NCBI GenBank assembly: GCA_028023455.1
Contig: JAQFVV010006475.1
Coordinates: forward strand, 496,001-560,000
DNA: 64,000 nt
Origin: Epiperipatus broadwayi
Taxonomy: Eukaryota; Onychophora; Udeonychophora; Euonychophora; Peripatidae
Direction: 5' to 3'
Shown here: one piece after another, positions 1 to 10,195 of the stretch
Numbering within the stretch: the stretch's first letter is position 1
Layout of the letters: each line of letters opens with the position of its first letter
Position numbers and translations under genes: made by a program
The notes under the pieces: generated by a model
Told to the model about the DNA's origin: nothing
The model's database searches: none
What the model saw: only the letters and a program-made list of their open reading frames with translations

Positions 1-176
1 TCTTAAAAATAAATAAAATGGGTGTATTATTATTTAAAATGAGAACTTTAAAATAAATAAAGTAGAAATCATTTAGTTTAAGATTTTAATATTGCAAATC
101 ATTTATTTTTGAAATAAATAATTGTGTGTTTTATTTTTATTGTTAATTAATGTAGTATGTTAGTTTAATTTTCAAA

Positions 177-192
177 ACAATATTTAAGTCTC
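177..192 (+). repeat. Left target-site duplication of the PLE-A composite
   Basis: The 16-mer acaatatttaagtctc lies immediately left of the composite and recurs at 6962-6977 immediately right of it. It is not part of the monomer, because the internal monomer boundary at 3042/3043 lacks it. This fits one integration event for the whole 6.8-kb structure. Confidence 0.8.
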
Positions 193-288
193 GCTGTATT
201 TTTATATTGGACTATTTCCATCATCTAATATGTGTGTTGAATGTCTTTAGAAAAGTTTTAATTTTTAGTTAAATATTCCAAATGCATT

Positions 289-439
289 CAACTGTTAGTA
301 ATATCACAGCAAACAGGTTAGTATATGCACCAACTGTTAGTAATATCACAGCAAACAAATATTAATAATATCACAGCAAACAGGTTAGTATATGCACTAA
401 CTGTTAGTAATATCACAGCAAACAGGTTAGTATACGCAC
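289..439 (-). repeat. 42-bp tandem repeats in PLE-A terminal repeat, copy 1
   Basis: Between three and four imperfect copies of a unit containing CAGCAAACAGGTTAGTATA and TAACTGTTAGTAATATCAC. Each full unit ends at TATGCAC (plus strand), the same sequence that follows the hammerhead cleavage site, so every unit boundary resembles the ribozyme's 3' strand. Confidence 0.85.
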
Positions 440-479
440 AACGTTTCGAGAGGTATTTTTCTCCCCTCTTCTTCAGGTG
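437..479 (-). ncRNA. Hammerhead-ribozyme-like core, PLE-A copy 1
   Basis: On the minus strand CUGAAGA (476-470) fits the CUGANGA box and GAAAC (447-443) fits the second box. Between them is a 6-bp helix II (one G-U pair). The sequence GAAAC-GUU gives a self-complementary ACGU as a minimal helix III, with U as the cleavage nucleotide. CAC before the first box pairs with GUG after the site to form a 3-bp helix I. Minimal hammerheads with tiny helix III, active as dimers, are known in PLE terminal repeats. Caveats: one extra A lies between CUGAAGA and helix II, and helix I is short. Confidence 0.55.
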
Positions 480-504
480 TTGCTGGCCTGACCAGTGACA
501 GTAC

Positions 505-587
505 TAGCATGGGATTCGAACCTGGGTCCTTAGATTCTTGATTATTGAAATTTAAGGTAACGCTCTAACCAACTGAGCCATCCTGCC
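505..587 (-). other. tRNA-like pol III promoter module, PLE-A copy 1
   Basis: Read on the minus strand, a perfect A box (TGGCTCAGTTGG, 580-569) sits in a D-arm with a GCTC/GAGC stem, followed by a CCTTA/TAAGG arm with an oversized loop and a perfect B box (GGTTCGAATCC, 522-512). The T stem pairs poorly and the middle loop is far too long, so this is not a functional tRNA gene. It lies between the GIY-YIG stop and the hammerhead-like core. A role as internal RNA polymerase III promoter is inferred from the boxes. Confidence 0.75.
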
Positions 588-618
588 AAAGGCAACAGTC
601 TGTAGAAATTTCATATAC

Positions 619-3074
619 TTATCTATGAGGTTCCTCCTGATTTCTCCACTTTTTCCTAAGAGCAAAGTTGATTAGTGGTTTCCATACATTATGTATAGTC
701 ACACTAGGTTGGCTTATGGGATTTTTTGCCATTGTCATGTGAGCAGCTTCTTTAAATTTTCTTCTTTGTACCTTTTCTTCTCTATCCAATATTTTTGTAT
801 TTTCCCAATTGAACATATGTTCATTGGCACATACATGGTCTGCTACCTTAGACACATCTGTTTTCTCTCTTCTAATCATCAGTTTGTGTTCTTGCAAGCA
901 CTTTTCAATGGGATGACTGGTCTCACCAATATATGTTCTTCCACATTCACATGGTATTTCATAGATGCAGTTTTTTCTTTTCAGCATTTCAAGTTTAGGC
1001 TTTGTAGATGTTAGAATTCCTCATAGTGTGGTATAGCTCTGGATCTAGCTGTTCTGATGTTATACTGATTGCAGATTTTCCTTAATTTGTCTGCTATTTT
1101 TGGAATGTATGGGTACACTACAGTACCAATAATTGTCTTTTCTCTTGATGGTTCTTTTTGTTGTCTATTTAATGTTTTCTTAATAACAGCTGATGGATAA
1201 CCATTTTTCGTAAGAGTTTGTTCTATATAGATCTTTTCTTTTTCCAAATTGCTGGTTTCTGAACAAACTTCTTTTGCTCTGTTCCATAGTGATAGTATAA
1301 CTCCATGTTTTGTGTTTCTGGTGTGATTGGATGTATAGGCTAGGTATTTTCCTGTATGTGTAGGTTTTCAGTAAACTGTAGTTTTGATTTTGCCATGAGG
1401 GAGTCTTGTCACAAGAACATCTAAGAATGCCAATTTTTGTTCTTGTTCTGATTCTATTGTGAATTTAATTGAAGGGGATATATTGTTGATGTGTTTCCAG
1501 AAAGTTTGTAGCAGTGCTTCACCATGTGGCCATACAACAAATGTATCATCCACATAGCAAAGCCAAACTTTAGGTGGATATGGAGTAGTTTTTATGGCTG
1601 TGGTTTCAAGTTCTTCCATGTAAATATTGCTAATCAGGGGAGACAATGGTGAGCCCATAGCCATTCCTTGATTTTGTTGGAAGAATTCTGTGTTATATTG
1701 AAAGTAGGTTGTTTTTATACAGAATGTTAATAGTTCCATTAATCTATCAATAGGAAGAGCTGTTCTGGTTTGTAAACTATTATCACCATTTAATCTTTTT
1801 CTTACAATAGACAATGCTTCTTCACATGGTACATTTGTGAATAAACTTTCCACATCAAAGCTTACCAGTAAGTCAGTTCTTTCAATTTTCATGTTCTTGA
1901 TTAATTCTACAAAGTGTCTAGAATCCCTGACAAAGGACTGGGTCTTGTATGCCAAAGGACTTAGAACTTTGAGAAGAAATCTTGCCAAATTTTGGCAAGG
2001 TGAATCTCTAGAACTAACAATAGGTCTTAATGGAACATGATCCTTATGGATTTTAGGTAGACCATAAAGATGAGGAATTTTGCTGAAATATGATGTTATT
2101 TTACTTTTTTCTGAATCAGTGAAGTACCTGCGATGCTTTCTGAGTAATGCTTGTAACTTTGTTTCCGTACTTGGTATCAGATTTTTTGCCACTTTTCTAT
2201 ATTGGCCTGCTGTGAGGAGTTCTTGTATTTTGTTGTCATAATCAGTTGTATCCATTACAACTGTTGCATTACCTTTGTCAGCAGGGAGAATAATTATAGA
2301 TTTATCTACTTTGAGAGATTTAATTGCTTTCCTCTCCCCATAGGATATGTTTGACTTCAATTTTTGTTGCTTGTCAAGTGTTCTTTTTATTCTCCAGCAT
2401 AATTCTGCTGCTTCTTCTAAAGGCAATTTTTGAGTGACTTCCTCGGTGGCTGCCATTATATCTAATAAAGGGATATTAGATGGTGTTATAGCAAAGTTTA
2501 ATCCTCTTTCAAGAACAGAAATTTCAGTATCTGTTAGATGTTTAGAACTGAGATTTTTAACAGATGAAGCTGTTACATTGCTTGGTACATTATGATTTTT
2601 GATATGCCCATGTAGGTTAGCAAGTTTCTTCTTTTGGCATTCTTTTATTTTTCCATGTAATGTAGAATATGATTTTCTTACTGCTTGAAAAACTCTCATG
2701 TAGTCTTCATCAGTAAGTTTATTTTTTAGAAAACATTCTACATTATTAATGGAATGCATTGTTTGATACTTAGAAAACCTTTGAGCATTTCTTCTTTCTC
2801 TTAACAGAGCTTCACTTGCTCTCTGAGTAATTTTCTCAGCTCTCTGAGAGTGAATTGGAGGTTTTAGTTGCAAACCTTTAGGAATTATCCCTTCAGATTT
2901 ACATTTACATAAGAAAGTTAAATGATTTTCTACTTTGGCCAGCTTTAGACATAGTTTTTCATAATGTCTAAAGTTTGATATAGTATCGGGTCCATACCAA
3001 ATACTTAGTGTTTTTCTGAAGGTTTGTGATGATGGTGTTCTAGCTGTATTTTTATATTGGACTATTTCCATCAT
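619..3074 (-). pseudogene. PLE-A copy 1: reverse transcriptase with GIY-YIG endonuclease, two lesions
   Basis: This is the only copy with a complete N-terminus. The first open segment (3074 down to 1368, 568 residues) has the PLE reverse transcriptase motifs in order: LPADKGN near residue 262, LYGLPKIHK near 336, SFDVESL with the first catalytic Asp near 405, GMAMGSPLSP near 468 and the catalytic YVDD near 507. A TGA at 1370-1368 replaces the CGA (Arg) seen in the other copies; reading continues in frame to about 1040, where an insertion relative to the sister copies shifts frame. The last segment (987-619) carries the GIY-YIG core (CIYEIPCECG, YIGET, then an EH pair). The start codon lies inside the neighbouring copy's terminal repeat, as expected for tandem pLTR organisation. 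RT would copy RNA at a nuclease-nicked target. Both lesions should inactivate this copy. Confidence 0.9.
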
Positions 3075-3138
3075 CTAATATGTGTGTTGAATGTCTTTAG
3101 AAAAGTTTTAATTTTTAGTTAAATATTCCAAATGCATT

Positions 3139-3289
3139 CAACTGTTAGTAATATCACAGCAAACAGGTTAGTATATGCACCAACTGTTAGTAATATCACA
3201 GCAAACAAATGTTAATAATATCACAGCAAACAGGTTAGTATATGCACTAACTGTTAGTAATATCACAGCAAACAGGTTAGTATATGCAC
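3139..3289 (-). repeat. 42-bp tandem repeats in PLE-A terminal repeat, copy 2
   Basis: Same array as at 289-439 with only scattered substitutions. It lies in the pLTR shared by copies 1 and 2, upstream of the copy 1 start codon at 3074, so it may act as 5' leader for copy 1 as well as 3' tail for copy 2. Confidence 0.85.
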
Positions 3290-3329
3290 AACGTTTCGAG
3301 AGGTATTTTTCTCCCCTCTTCTTCAGGTG
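3287..3329 (-). ncRNA. Hammerhead-ribozyme-like core, PLE-A copy 2
   Basis: Same core as copy 1: CUGAAGA at 3326-3320, GAAAC at 3297-3293, the same helix II, the ACGU palindrome and the CAC/GUG helix I are all retained. Confidence 0.55.
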
Positions 3330-3354
3330 TTGCTGGCCTGACCAGTGACAGTAC

Positions 3355-3437
3355 TAGCATGGGATTCGAACCTGGGTCCTTAGATTCTTGATTATTGAAA
3401 TTTAAGGTAACGCTCTAACCAACTGAGCCATCCTGCC
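3355..3437 (-). other. tRNA-like pol III promoter module, PLE-A copy 2
   Basis: Same module as in copy 1. The A box is at 3430-3419 and the B box at 3372-3362, both perfect, and again lie between the nuclease stop codon (3469) and the hammerhead-like core (3287-3329). Confidence 0.75.
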
Positions 3438-3468
3438 AAAGGCAACAGTATGTAGTAATTTCATATAC

Positions 3469-4512
3469 TTATCTATGAGGTTCCTCCTGATTTCTCCACT
3501 TTTTTCTCAGAGCAAAGTTGATTAGTGGTTTCCATACATTATGTATAGTCACACTAGGTTGGCTTATGGGATTTTTTGCCATTGTCATGTGAGCAGCTTC
3601 TTTAAATTTTCTTCTTTGTACCTTTTCTTCTTTATCCAATATTTTTGTATTTTCCCAATTGAACGTATGTTCATTGGTCCATACATGGTCTGCTACCTTA
3701 GACACATCTGTTTTCTCTCTTCTAATCATCAGTTTATGTTCTTGCAAGCACTTTTGAATGGGACGGCTGGTCTCACCAATATATGTTCTTCCACATTCAC
3801 ATGGTATTTCATAGATGCAGTTTTTTCTTTGCAGCATTTCAAGTTTAGGCTTTGTAGATGTTAGAATTCCTCGTAGTGTGGTATGGCTCTGAAAAGCTGT
3901 TCTGATGTTATACTGATTGCAGATTTTCCTTAATTTGTCTGCTATTTTTGGAATGTATGGATACACTACAGTACCAATAATTGTCTTTTCTCTTGATGGT
4001 TCTTTTTGTTGTCTGTTTAATGTTTTCTTAATAACAGCTGATGGATAACCATTTTTCTTAAGAGTTTGTTCTATATAGATCTTTTCTTTTTCCAAATCAC
4101 CAGTTTCTGAACAAACTTCTTTTGCTCTGTTCCACAGTGATAGTATAACTCCATGTTTTGTGTTTCTGGTGTGATTAGATGTATAGGCTAGGTATTTTCC
4201 TGTATGTGTAGGTTTTCGGTAAACTGTAGTTTTGATTTTGCCATGAGGGAGTCTTGTCACAAGAACATCTAAGAATGCCAATTTTTGTTCTTGTTCTGGT
4301 TCTATTGTAAATTTAATTGAAGGGGATATGTTGTTGATGTGTGTCCAGAAAGTTTGTAGCAATGCTTCACCATGTGGCCATACAACAAATGTATCATCCA
4401 CATAGTGAAGCCAAACTTTAGGTGGATAAGGAGTAGTTTTTATGGCTGTGGTTTCAAGTTCTTCCATGTAAATATTGCTAATCAGGGGAGACAATGGTGA
4501 GCCCATAGCCAT
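3469..4512 (-). CDS. PLE-A copy 2: 5'-truncated RT palm/thumb plus intact GIY-YIG nuclease
   Basis: An uninterrupted 347-residue frame covers the C-terminal half of the PLE protein. It starts at the GMAMGSPLSP motif, includes the catalytic YVDD near residue 39, the thumb region and linker, and then the GIY-YIG nuclease: CIYEIPCECG near 232, YIGET just after, and a Cys/His-rich tail ending NQEEPHR. It lacks the RT fingers and the first catalytic Asp, because the copy is cut at 4528 by the inverted junction, so it cannot be a working RT alone. The nuclease and linker contain neither of copy 1's lesions. The first Met is an internal codon, not a native start. Its stop is followed at once by the tRNA-like module. 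It could express a nuclease fragment, but nothing in the sequence shows that it does. Confidence 0.85.
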   Translation of the reverse strand: MAMGSPLSPLISNIYMEELETTAIKTTPYPPKVWLHYVDDTFVVWPHGEALLQTFWTHINNISPSIKFTIEPEQEQKLAFLDVLVTRLPHGKIKTTVYRKPTHTGKYLAYTSNHTRNTKHGVILSLWNRAKEVCSETGDLEKEKIYIEQTLKKNGYPSAVIKKTLNRQQKEPSREKTIIGTVVYPYIPKIADKLRKICNQYNIRTAFQSHTTLRGILTSTKPKLEMLQRKNCIYEIPCECGRTYIGETSRPIQKCLQEHKLMIRREKTDVSKVADHVWTNEHTFNWENTKILDKEEKVQRRKFKEAAHMTMAKNPISQPSVTIHNVWKPLINFALRKKWRNQEEPHR

Positions 4513-4549
4513 TCCTTGATTTTGTTGGACAATGTAAGATCGGAAGATA

Positions 4550-6492
4550 TTGAAAGTCTTCAGTTCTTAAACATCTAACAGATACTGAAATTTCTGTTCT
4601 TGAAAGAGGATTAAACTTTGCTGTAACACCATCTAATATCCCCTTATTAGATATAATGGCAGCCACTGAGGAAGGCACTCAAAAATTGCCTTTAGAAGAA
4701 GCAGCAGAATTGCACTGGAGAATAAAAAGAACACTTGACAAGCAACAAAAATTGCAGTCAAACATATCCTATGGGGAGAGGAAAGCAATTAAATCTCTCA
4801 AAGCAGATAAATCTATAATTATTCTCCCTGCTGACAAAGGCAATGCAACAGTTGTAATGGATACAACTGATTATGACAACAAAATACAAGAACTCCTCAC
4901 AGCAGGCCAATATAGAAAAGTGGCAAAAGATCCGATACCAAGTACGGAAACAAAGTTACAAGCATTACTCAGAAAGCATCGCAAGTACTTCACTGATTCA
5001 GAAAAGAGTAAAATAACATCATATTTCAGCAAAATTCCTCATCTTTATGGTCTACCTAAAATCCATAAGGATCATGTTCCATTATGACCTATTGTTAGTT
5101 CTAGAGATTCACCTTGCCAGAATTTGGCAAGATTTCTTCTCAAAGTTCTAAGTCCTTTGGCATACAAGACCCAATCATTTGTCAGGGATTCTAGACACTT
5201 TGTAGAATTAATCAAGAACATGAAAATTGAAAGAACTGACTTACTGGTAAGCTTTGATGTGGAAAGTTTATTCACAAATGTACCATGTGAAGAAGCATTG
5301 TCTATTGTAAGGAAAAAAATTAAATGGTGATAATAGTTTACAAACCAGAACAGCTCTTCCTATTGATAGCATAATGGAACTATTAACATTCTGTATAAAA
5401 ACAACCTACTTTCAATATAACACAGAATTCTTCCAACAAAATCAAGGAATGGCTATGGGCTCACCATTGTCTCCCCTGATTAGCAATATTTACATGGAAG
5501 AACTTGAAACCACAGCCATAAAAACTACTCCTTATCCACCTAAAGTTTGGCTTCACTATGTGGATGATACATTTGTTGTATGGCCACATGGTGAAGCATT
5601 GCTACAAACTTTCTGGACACACATCAACAACATATCCCCTTCAATTAAATTTACAATAGAACCAGAACAAGAACAAAAATTGGCATTCTTAGATGTTCTT
5701 GTGACAAGACTCCCTCATGGCAAAATCAAAACTACAGTTTACCGAAAACCTACACATACAGGAAAATACCTAGCCTATACATCTAATCACACCAGAAACA
5801 CAAAACATGGAGTTATACTATCACTGTGGAACAGAGCAAAAGAAGTTTGTTCAGAAACTGGTGATTTGGAAAAAGAAAAGATCTATATAGAACAAACTCT
5901 TAAGAAAAATGGTTATCCATCAGCTGTTATTAAGAAAACATTAAATAGACAACAAAAAGAACCATCAAGAGAAAAGACAATTATTGGTACTGTAGTGTAT
6001 CCATACATTCCAAAAATAGCAGACAAATTAAGGAAAATCTGCAATCAGTATAACATCAGAACAGCTTTCCAGAGCCATACCACACTATGAGGAATTCTAA
6101 CATCTACAAAGCCTAAACTTGAAATGCTGCAAAGAAAAAACTGCATCTATGAAATACCATGTGAATGTGGAAGAACATATATTGGTGAGACCAGCCGTCC
6201 CATTCAAAAGTGCTTGCAAGAACATAAACTGATGATTAGAAGAGAGAAAACAGATGTGTCTAAGGTAGCAGACCATGTATGGACCAATGAACATACGTTC
6301 AATTGGGAAAATACAAAAATATTGGATAAAGAAGAAAAGGTACAAAGAAGAAAATTTAAAGAAGCTGCTCACATGACAATGGCAAAAAATCCCATAAGCC
6401 AACCTAGTGTGACTATACATAATGTATGGAAACCACTAATCAACTTTGCTCTGAGAAAAAAGTGGAGAAATCAGGAGGAACCTCATAGATAA
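4550..6492 (+). pseudogene. PLE-A copy 3: inverted RT-GIY-YIG copy with three lesions
   Basis: The plus-strand copy begins within the N-terminal region, at residues equivalent to about 175 of copy 1. Frames at 4656-5087, 5124-5330, 5374-6090 and 6124-6492 together cover LPADKGN, LYGLPKIHK, SFDVESL, GMAMGSPLSP, YVDD and the GIY-YIG core. Lesions against the sister copies: a TGA at 5085-5087 where copy 1 has AGA, a one-base gain in an A-run near 5312-5320 that shifts frame, and a TGA at 6088-6090 where copy 2 has CGA. From 5433 outward it is nearly identical to copy 2, including YVDD preceded by LH where copy 1 has LC. Copies 2 and 3 are therefore closer to each other than either is to copy 1. 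Confidence 0.88.
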
Positions 6493-6523
6493 GTATATGA
6501 AATTACTACATACTGTTGCCTTT

Positions 6524-6606
6524 GGCAGGATGGCTCAGTTGGTTAGAGCGTTACCTTAAAATTCAATAATCAAGAATCTAAGGACCCAGGTTCGAATCCC
6601 ATGCTA
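6524..6606 (+). other. tRNA-like pol III promoter module, PLE-A copy 3
   Basis: Plus-strand version of the module: A box TGGCTCAGTTGG at 6531-6542 and B box GGTTCGAATCC at 6589-6599. It begins about 30 bp after the GIY-YIG stop and ends about 25 bp before the hammerhead-like core. Confidence 0.75.
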
Positions 6607-6631
6607 GTACTGTCACTGGTCAGGCCAGCAA

Positions 6632-6674
6632 CACCTGAAGAAGAGGGGAGAAAAATACCTCTCGAAACGTTGTG
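6632..6674 (+). ncRNA. Hammerhead-ribozyme-like core, PLE-A copy 3
   Basis: CUGAAGA is at 6635-6641. Helix II pairs 6643-6648 with 6658-6663, with one G-U pair and an unpaired A at 6642. GAAAC is at 6664-6668, palindromic ACGU at 6667-6670, and the predicted cleavage follows U6671. CAC 6632-6634 pairs with GUG 6672-6674. Cleavage activity is inferred, not shown. Confidence 0.55.
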
Positions 6675-6822
6675 CATATACTAACCTGTTTGCTGTGATA
6701 TTACTAACAGTTAGTGCATATACTAACCTGTTTGCTGTGATATTATTAACATTTGTTTGCTGTGATATTACTAACAGTTGGTGCATATAGTAACCTGTTT
6801 GCTGTGATATTATTAACAGTTG
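6672..6822 (+). repeat. 42-bp tandem repeats in PLE-A terminal repeat, copy 3
   Basis: Inverted counterpart of the 3139-3289 array, with a few differences (for example GCATATAG where copy 2 has GCATATAC). It ends shortly before the 3' end of the composite. Confidence 0.85.
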
Positions 6823-6961
6823 AATGCATTTGGAATATTTAACTAAAAATTAAAACTTTTCTAAAGACATTCAACACACATATTAGATGATGGAAATAGT
6901 CCAATATAAAAATACAGCTAGAACACCATCATCACAAACCTTCACAAACCTTCAGAAAAAC

Positions 6962-6977
6962 ACAATATTTAAGTCTC
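6962..6977 (+). repeat. Right target-site duplication of the PLE-A composite
   Basis: Exact copy of the 16 bp at 177-192, directly after the end of the plus-strand PLE copy. The DNA beyond it (from 6978) is unrelated AT-rich sequence. Confidence 0.8.
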
Positions 6978-8690
6978 ATTTAAATATTTCTATCTGTAAA
7001 TTTGATACTTGAAACTTTCAAAAAATCATCTGCTTCCAATCGTTTCCTACTTTTTAAATTTCCTGTACAAATCCAAAATGCGAAGTATTGTGGGTACAAA
7101 ATTATAAAATCATTGATCAGATAGCAGAAACATAAATACACCTACTTGTCAAAATTTGTTTAGTCTTTCATTACAGTATGTTGAAGGACCACATTGGATT
7201 TAAACATGGAATTAGCCATTTTGTTTTCCTTCACAAATAGTATGTCTGAGTAACTGTCTGGACATTTGTCATTTAAAAGCATGTTGTCATCCTAAATGAC
7301 GAAATTAAATTATTAACAATAGTTATTATTCAATAATGCATTTAAGAGAATGAAATTCAATATTTAGATTCAGTTGTGAATTTTTTTAATTACTATCAAA
7401 TGATATAGCTTATTATTACACTGCAATAATTATTCATCATTGTCTCTAAAAGATTAAAATTGCTTGTTTTTAAGTTATATTGGCTACATCAACCTAAAGT
7501 TTTTAATGAATAGTTCAAAATTCATAAGAATTTATCGATCCACATATAGTTAGTTTTACCTTTGTGAAAACTATCTAAAAACAGTAGATAAGATAAATGA
7601 ATCGGAGTCAATGGATTATTCAATTGCTTGATCATATCTTTTGTGAACCAACCTTAACTCTAGCTGAACATTATAAAATTGACTTAAAATGATGGATCAA
7701 TAAATTGCCACATATTCTATTGGTGGAAAGCTACTTTAAACCTAGGATATTCTGGTAAACTAATTTAACAAATGAATTAATATTTGTATAATACTTCAAT
7801 GACCACAGGAATTCATAAGATAATGGATTTACATTCATTAGTATTATACCTTCATAAATACATCTAGAGTCCTTATAATTTTTTGAAAGCTACTTCTTTA
7901 AATGGATTAATTGCTATGTCAATATAGGCAGACACACAAATAAATAATTGTTGATTTGTTAAATGTTTTGGAGACTCAATATTAATGAATTTCTGCTATA
8001 AAATTTCATCATTTGCAATTAATTATAGTCTTATCTGATTAATTGTGTTGAATGCATATTTGTGGATTTTATCACTTTATACAGATGATAAATAATATTT
8101 TTATTTTGACATAATTGGGATTAAAAATGCACTTGGATAAAAAAATTTTGGGCATTTGTTTAATAACTGTAGATTATAAATTTTATACATCTCCTCTAGT
8201 TAGTTAATTTGTTTAATGATTTTTAAAATTATTATTATTAAAAGGCAGTCCATTATGTATTTGAACTTTCCAGGTTGAGATAGTGTGTACTGAGAGAAAC
8301 GATACCAAAAGAAAGATTAAGGAGGCTTACTTCATCGCTAGTCACATAAATGCTATAAATAGAAAAGGCACGGTCTTTGTGATTTCAAAAAAGTGGATGG
8401 TCTGAGTTGTTTGCATAAATTTGCATACAATAAATTGAATACATTTTAAGGCTATAAATATGGAGTAAACAGGCTCTGAAAGCGCTTAACCAATATTAAA
8501 AATTTATAATTTTATAGTTTCCCCCTTATATGTTGAAATGTATTGTATTAATTATGAAGAACTGGTGAAATAAATTTATTATTAATAATTATTATTTCAT
8601 TACTTGCACTATATAGATCTTGGTTCTATTATAACTTTTATTTATGAACTTGATAATTTGTTATCTTATTTGTGTTCATCTTTTGTTGTA
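6978..8690. other. AT-rich spacer, no gene seen
   Basis: No coding frame or recognised repeat. The stretch is dominated by A/T runs and has no similarity that I can see to the other repeats in the window. Confidence 0.6.
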
Positions 8691-8694
8691 ATGA

Positions 8695-10195
8695 TTGATG
8701 ATATCATCATCATCAACCATTATCAATCCACTGCAGGATGAAGGTCTCTCCAAGTTTAATCCATCTTCTCCGATCTTTAGCTTCTCTTCGCCACAACACC
8801 CCTGCACATTTTCTTATTTCATCCATCCATCTCACATGTGGTCTCTTTCTGGGTCTTTTACAATCTCTTGGAATCCAGTTTAAAATTTCAATTGTCCATC
8901 TATTATCATCTCTTCTAGCAATATGTCCAGCCCAACTCCATTTCAATCTTTTAATTTTTTCAATAAGGTCAATAACTCTTCTTGCTACTCCCAACATACA
9001 TCTCTCCATACTCCTTTGAGTGGTCTGAAGTCTCTGTATTGCTCTTCTATTAAGTGTCCAAGTCTCAGATCCATAAGTAAGAACTGGTAAAACACATTTG
9101 TTAAAAACTATCCTTTTCAAACACATAGGCATATTTCCTTTTAGTATCAAGTTATTTCTACCAAAAGCACTCCAACCAAGTTTAATTCTATGATTAATTT
9201 CCTCCATTATGTTTCCATCTGTATCTTTATTTTCATATTTTGAGCAAATCGATTAAACATTACTTTAGTCTTTTTAACATTTATCTTTAGTCCTACTTTT
9301 CTACTTTCATCTGCTAACTCCTGCAACATTTCCTGCAGCTCTGAAGCATTATTTGCAAAAACAACTACATCATCTGCGAAATCTAAATGACTTAAATACT
9401 CTCCATTTACTTTCACTCCTTTAGTTTCCCATTTTAATCCACAAAATACTTCTTGCAGCACTGCTGTAAAGAGTTTTGGAGATATGGAGTCACCTTGTCT
9501 TACACCTTTCTCAATGTTGATTTTTCCAGTATCATTATGTAATCTAATTGTTGCTGTTGCATTTTTATAAATATTCTTTAAAATATGACAATATCCTGGA
9601 TCTATACCTTGATGATCCAATATTTAATCACTGAAGAAATGTGTATAGAATCGAATGCCTTTTCATAATCTACAAATCCAAAACATAATGACAACTCATA
9701 TTCGTTTGTCCTTTCTATGACTTCTCTCAATACCTGGATATGATCTATTGTACTCAAACCACTTTTAAATCCAGCTTGTTCTCTTGGTTGGTGGAAATCC
9801 AAAGTTCTCTGTAGACAAGTTGTAATTATCTTGGTGAAATTTTTATATAAAACTGATAAAAGGTTGATAGGTCTGTAATTTCTAATATCTTCTTTATCGC
9901 CTTTTTTAAGTATTAATATTATTACTGCATTCTTCCAATCTTCCGGTACATCTTTATCATTTAGACATTTGGTATATAACTTTGCTAAAATTGTTTTTAT
10001 TTCTTCACCTGCTTCTTTTAATATATCAATTATAATTCCATCATTTCCTGGAGCCTTTCCTTTCATCATACACTTAATTGCATGTCTCACTTCTTCATTT
10101 AAAATTCTGGGCAATTCGGAAGATGTAATAGATATAGGAGGTACTTGTTCTTTATTACTATATAATTCTTAATAAAAATCTTCTATCAATTTCAT
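8695..10195 (-). pseudogene. RTE-like non-LTR retrotransposon, 5'-truncated RT and C-terminal region
   Basis: Three minus-strand frames cover the RT and C-terminus. 10114-9602 has the fingers (GKAPGNDGI, NYRPINLLSVLYK, QAGF, and VDYEKAFDSI with the first catalytic Asp). 9620-9207 has GVRQGDSISPKLFTAVL and the catalytic FADD. 9207-8713 has the conserved tail (LTYGSETWT, WAGHIARR, RPRKRPHVRW). The first two frames are separated by a frameshift near 9615; between the second and third about 45 residues seen in sister elements (a KYL-containing segment) are missing. The APE endonuclease is absent, so the copy is 5'-truncated near 10195. The 3' end is a short GAT/ATC-rich tail at 8695-8715, as is usual for RTE elements. 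This is the best preserved of three RTE-like copies here (others at 25.0-27.5 and 56.2-58.6 kb). Confidence 0.88.

Larger units (their letters stand above)
193..6961. mobile_element. Composite Penelope-like element (PLE-A): tandem plus inverted copies
   Basis: This block contains three related PLE copies. A full monomer of 2,850 bp runs on the minus strand (193-3042); sequence at 193 repeats from 3043 onward, so a second minus copy follows head-to-tail and is truncated at 4528. At about 4529-4550 orientation flips and a plus-strand copy runs to 6961. The second and third copies meet at their truncated 5' ends, with 3' ends outward. The whole block is bounded by the same 16 bp on each side (177-192 and 6962-6977), so it probably entered as one insertion. 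Tandem partial units (pLTRs) and inverted copies are known for Penelope elements. The encoded reverse transcriptase carries YVDD and is followed by a GIY-YIG nuclease, the signature of EN-containing PLEs. Confidence 0.9.

Noticed and set aside
289-439. CRISPR array
   Set aside because: The repeats are contiguous 42-bp tandem units without unique spacers, in a eukaryotic retroelement.
505-587. Functional tRNA genes at the tRNA-like modules
   Set aside because: The middle arm is too long and the T stem hardly pairs, although A and B boxes are good.
691-1014. 107-residue plus-strand frames repeated at 691-1014, 3541-3864 and 6097-6420
   Set aside because: They are antisense to the GIY-YIG coding region in each PLE-A copy and are conserved only because that sequence is.
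8738-9019. Plus-strand frames at 8695-8883, 8738-9019 and 9969-10172
   Set aside because: Antisense shadows of the RTE-like pseudogene.
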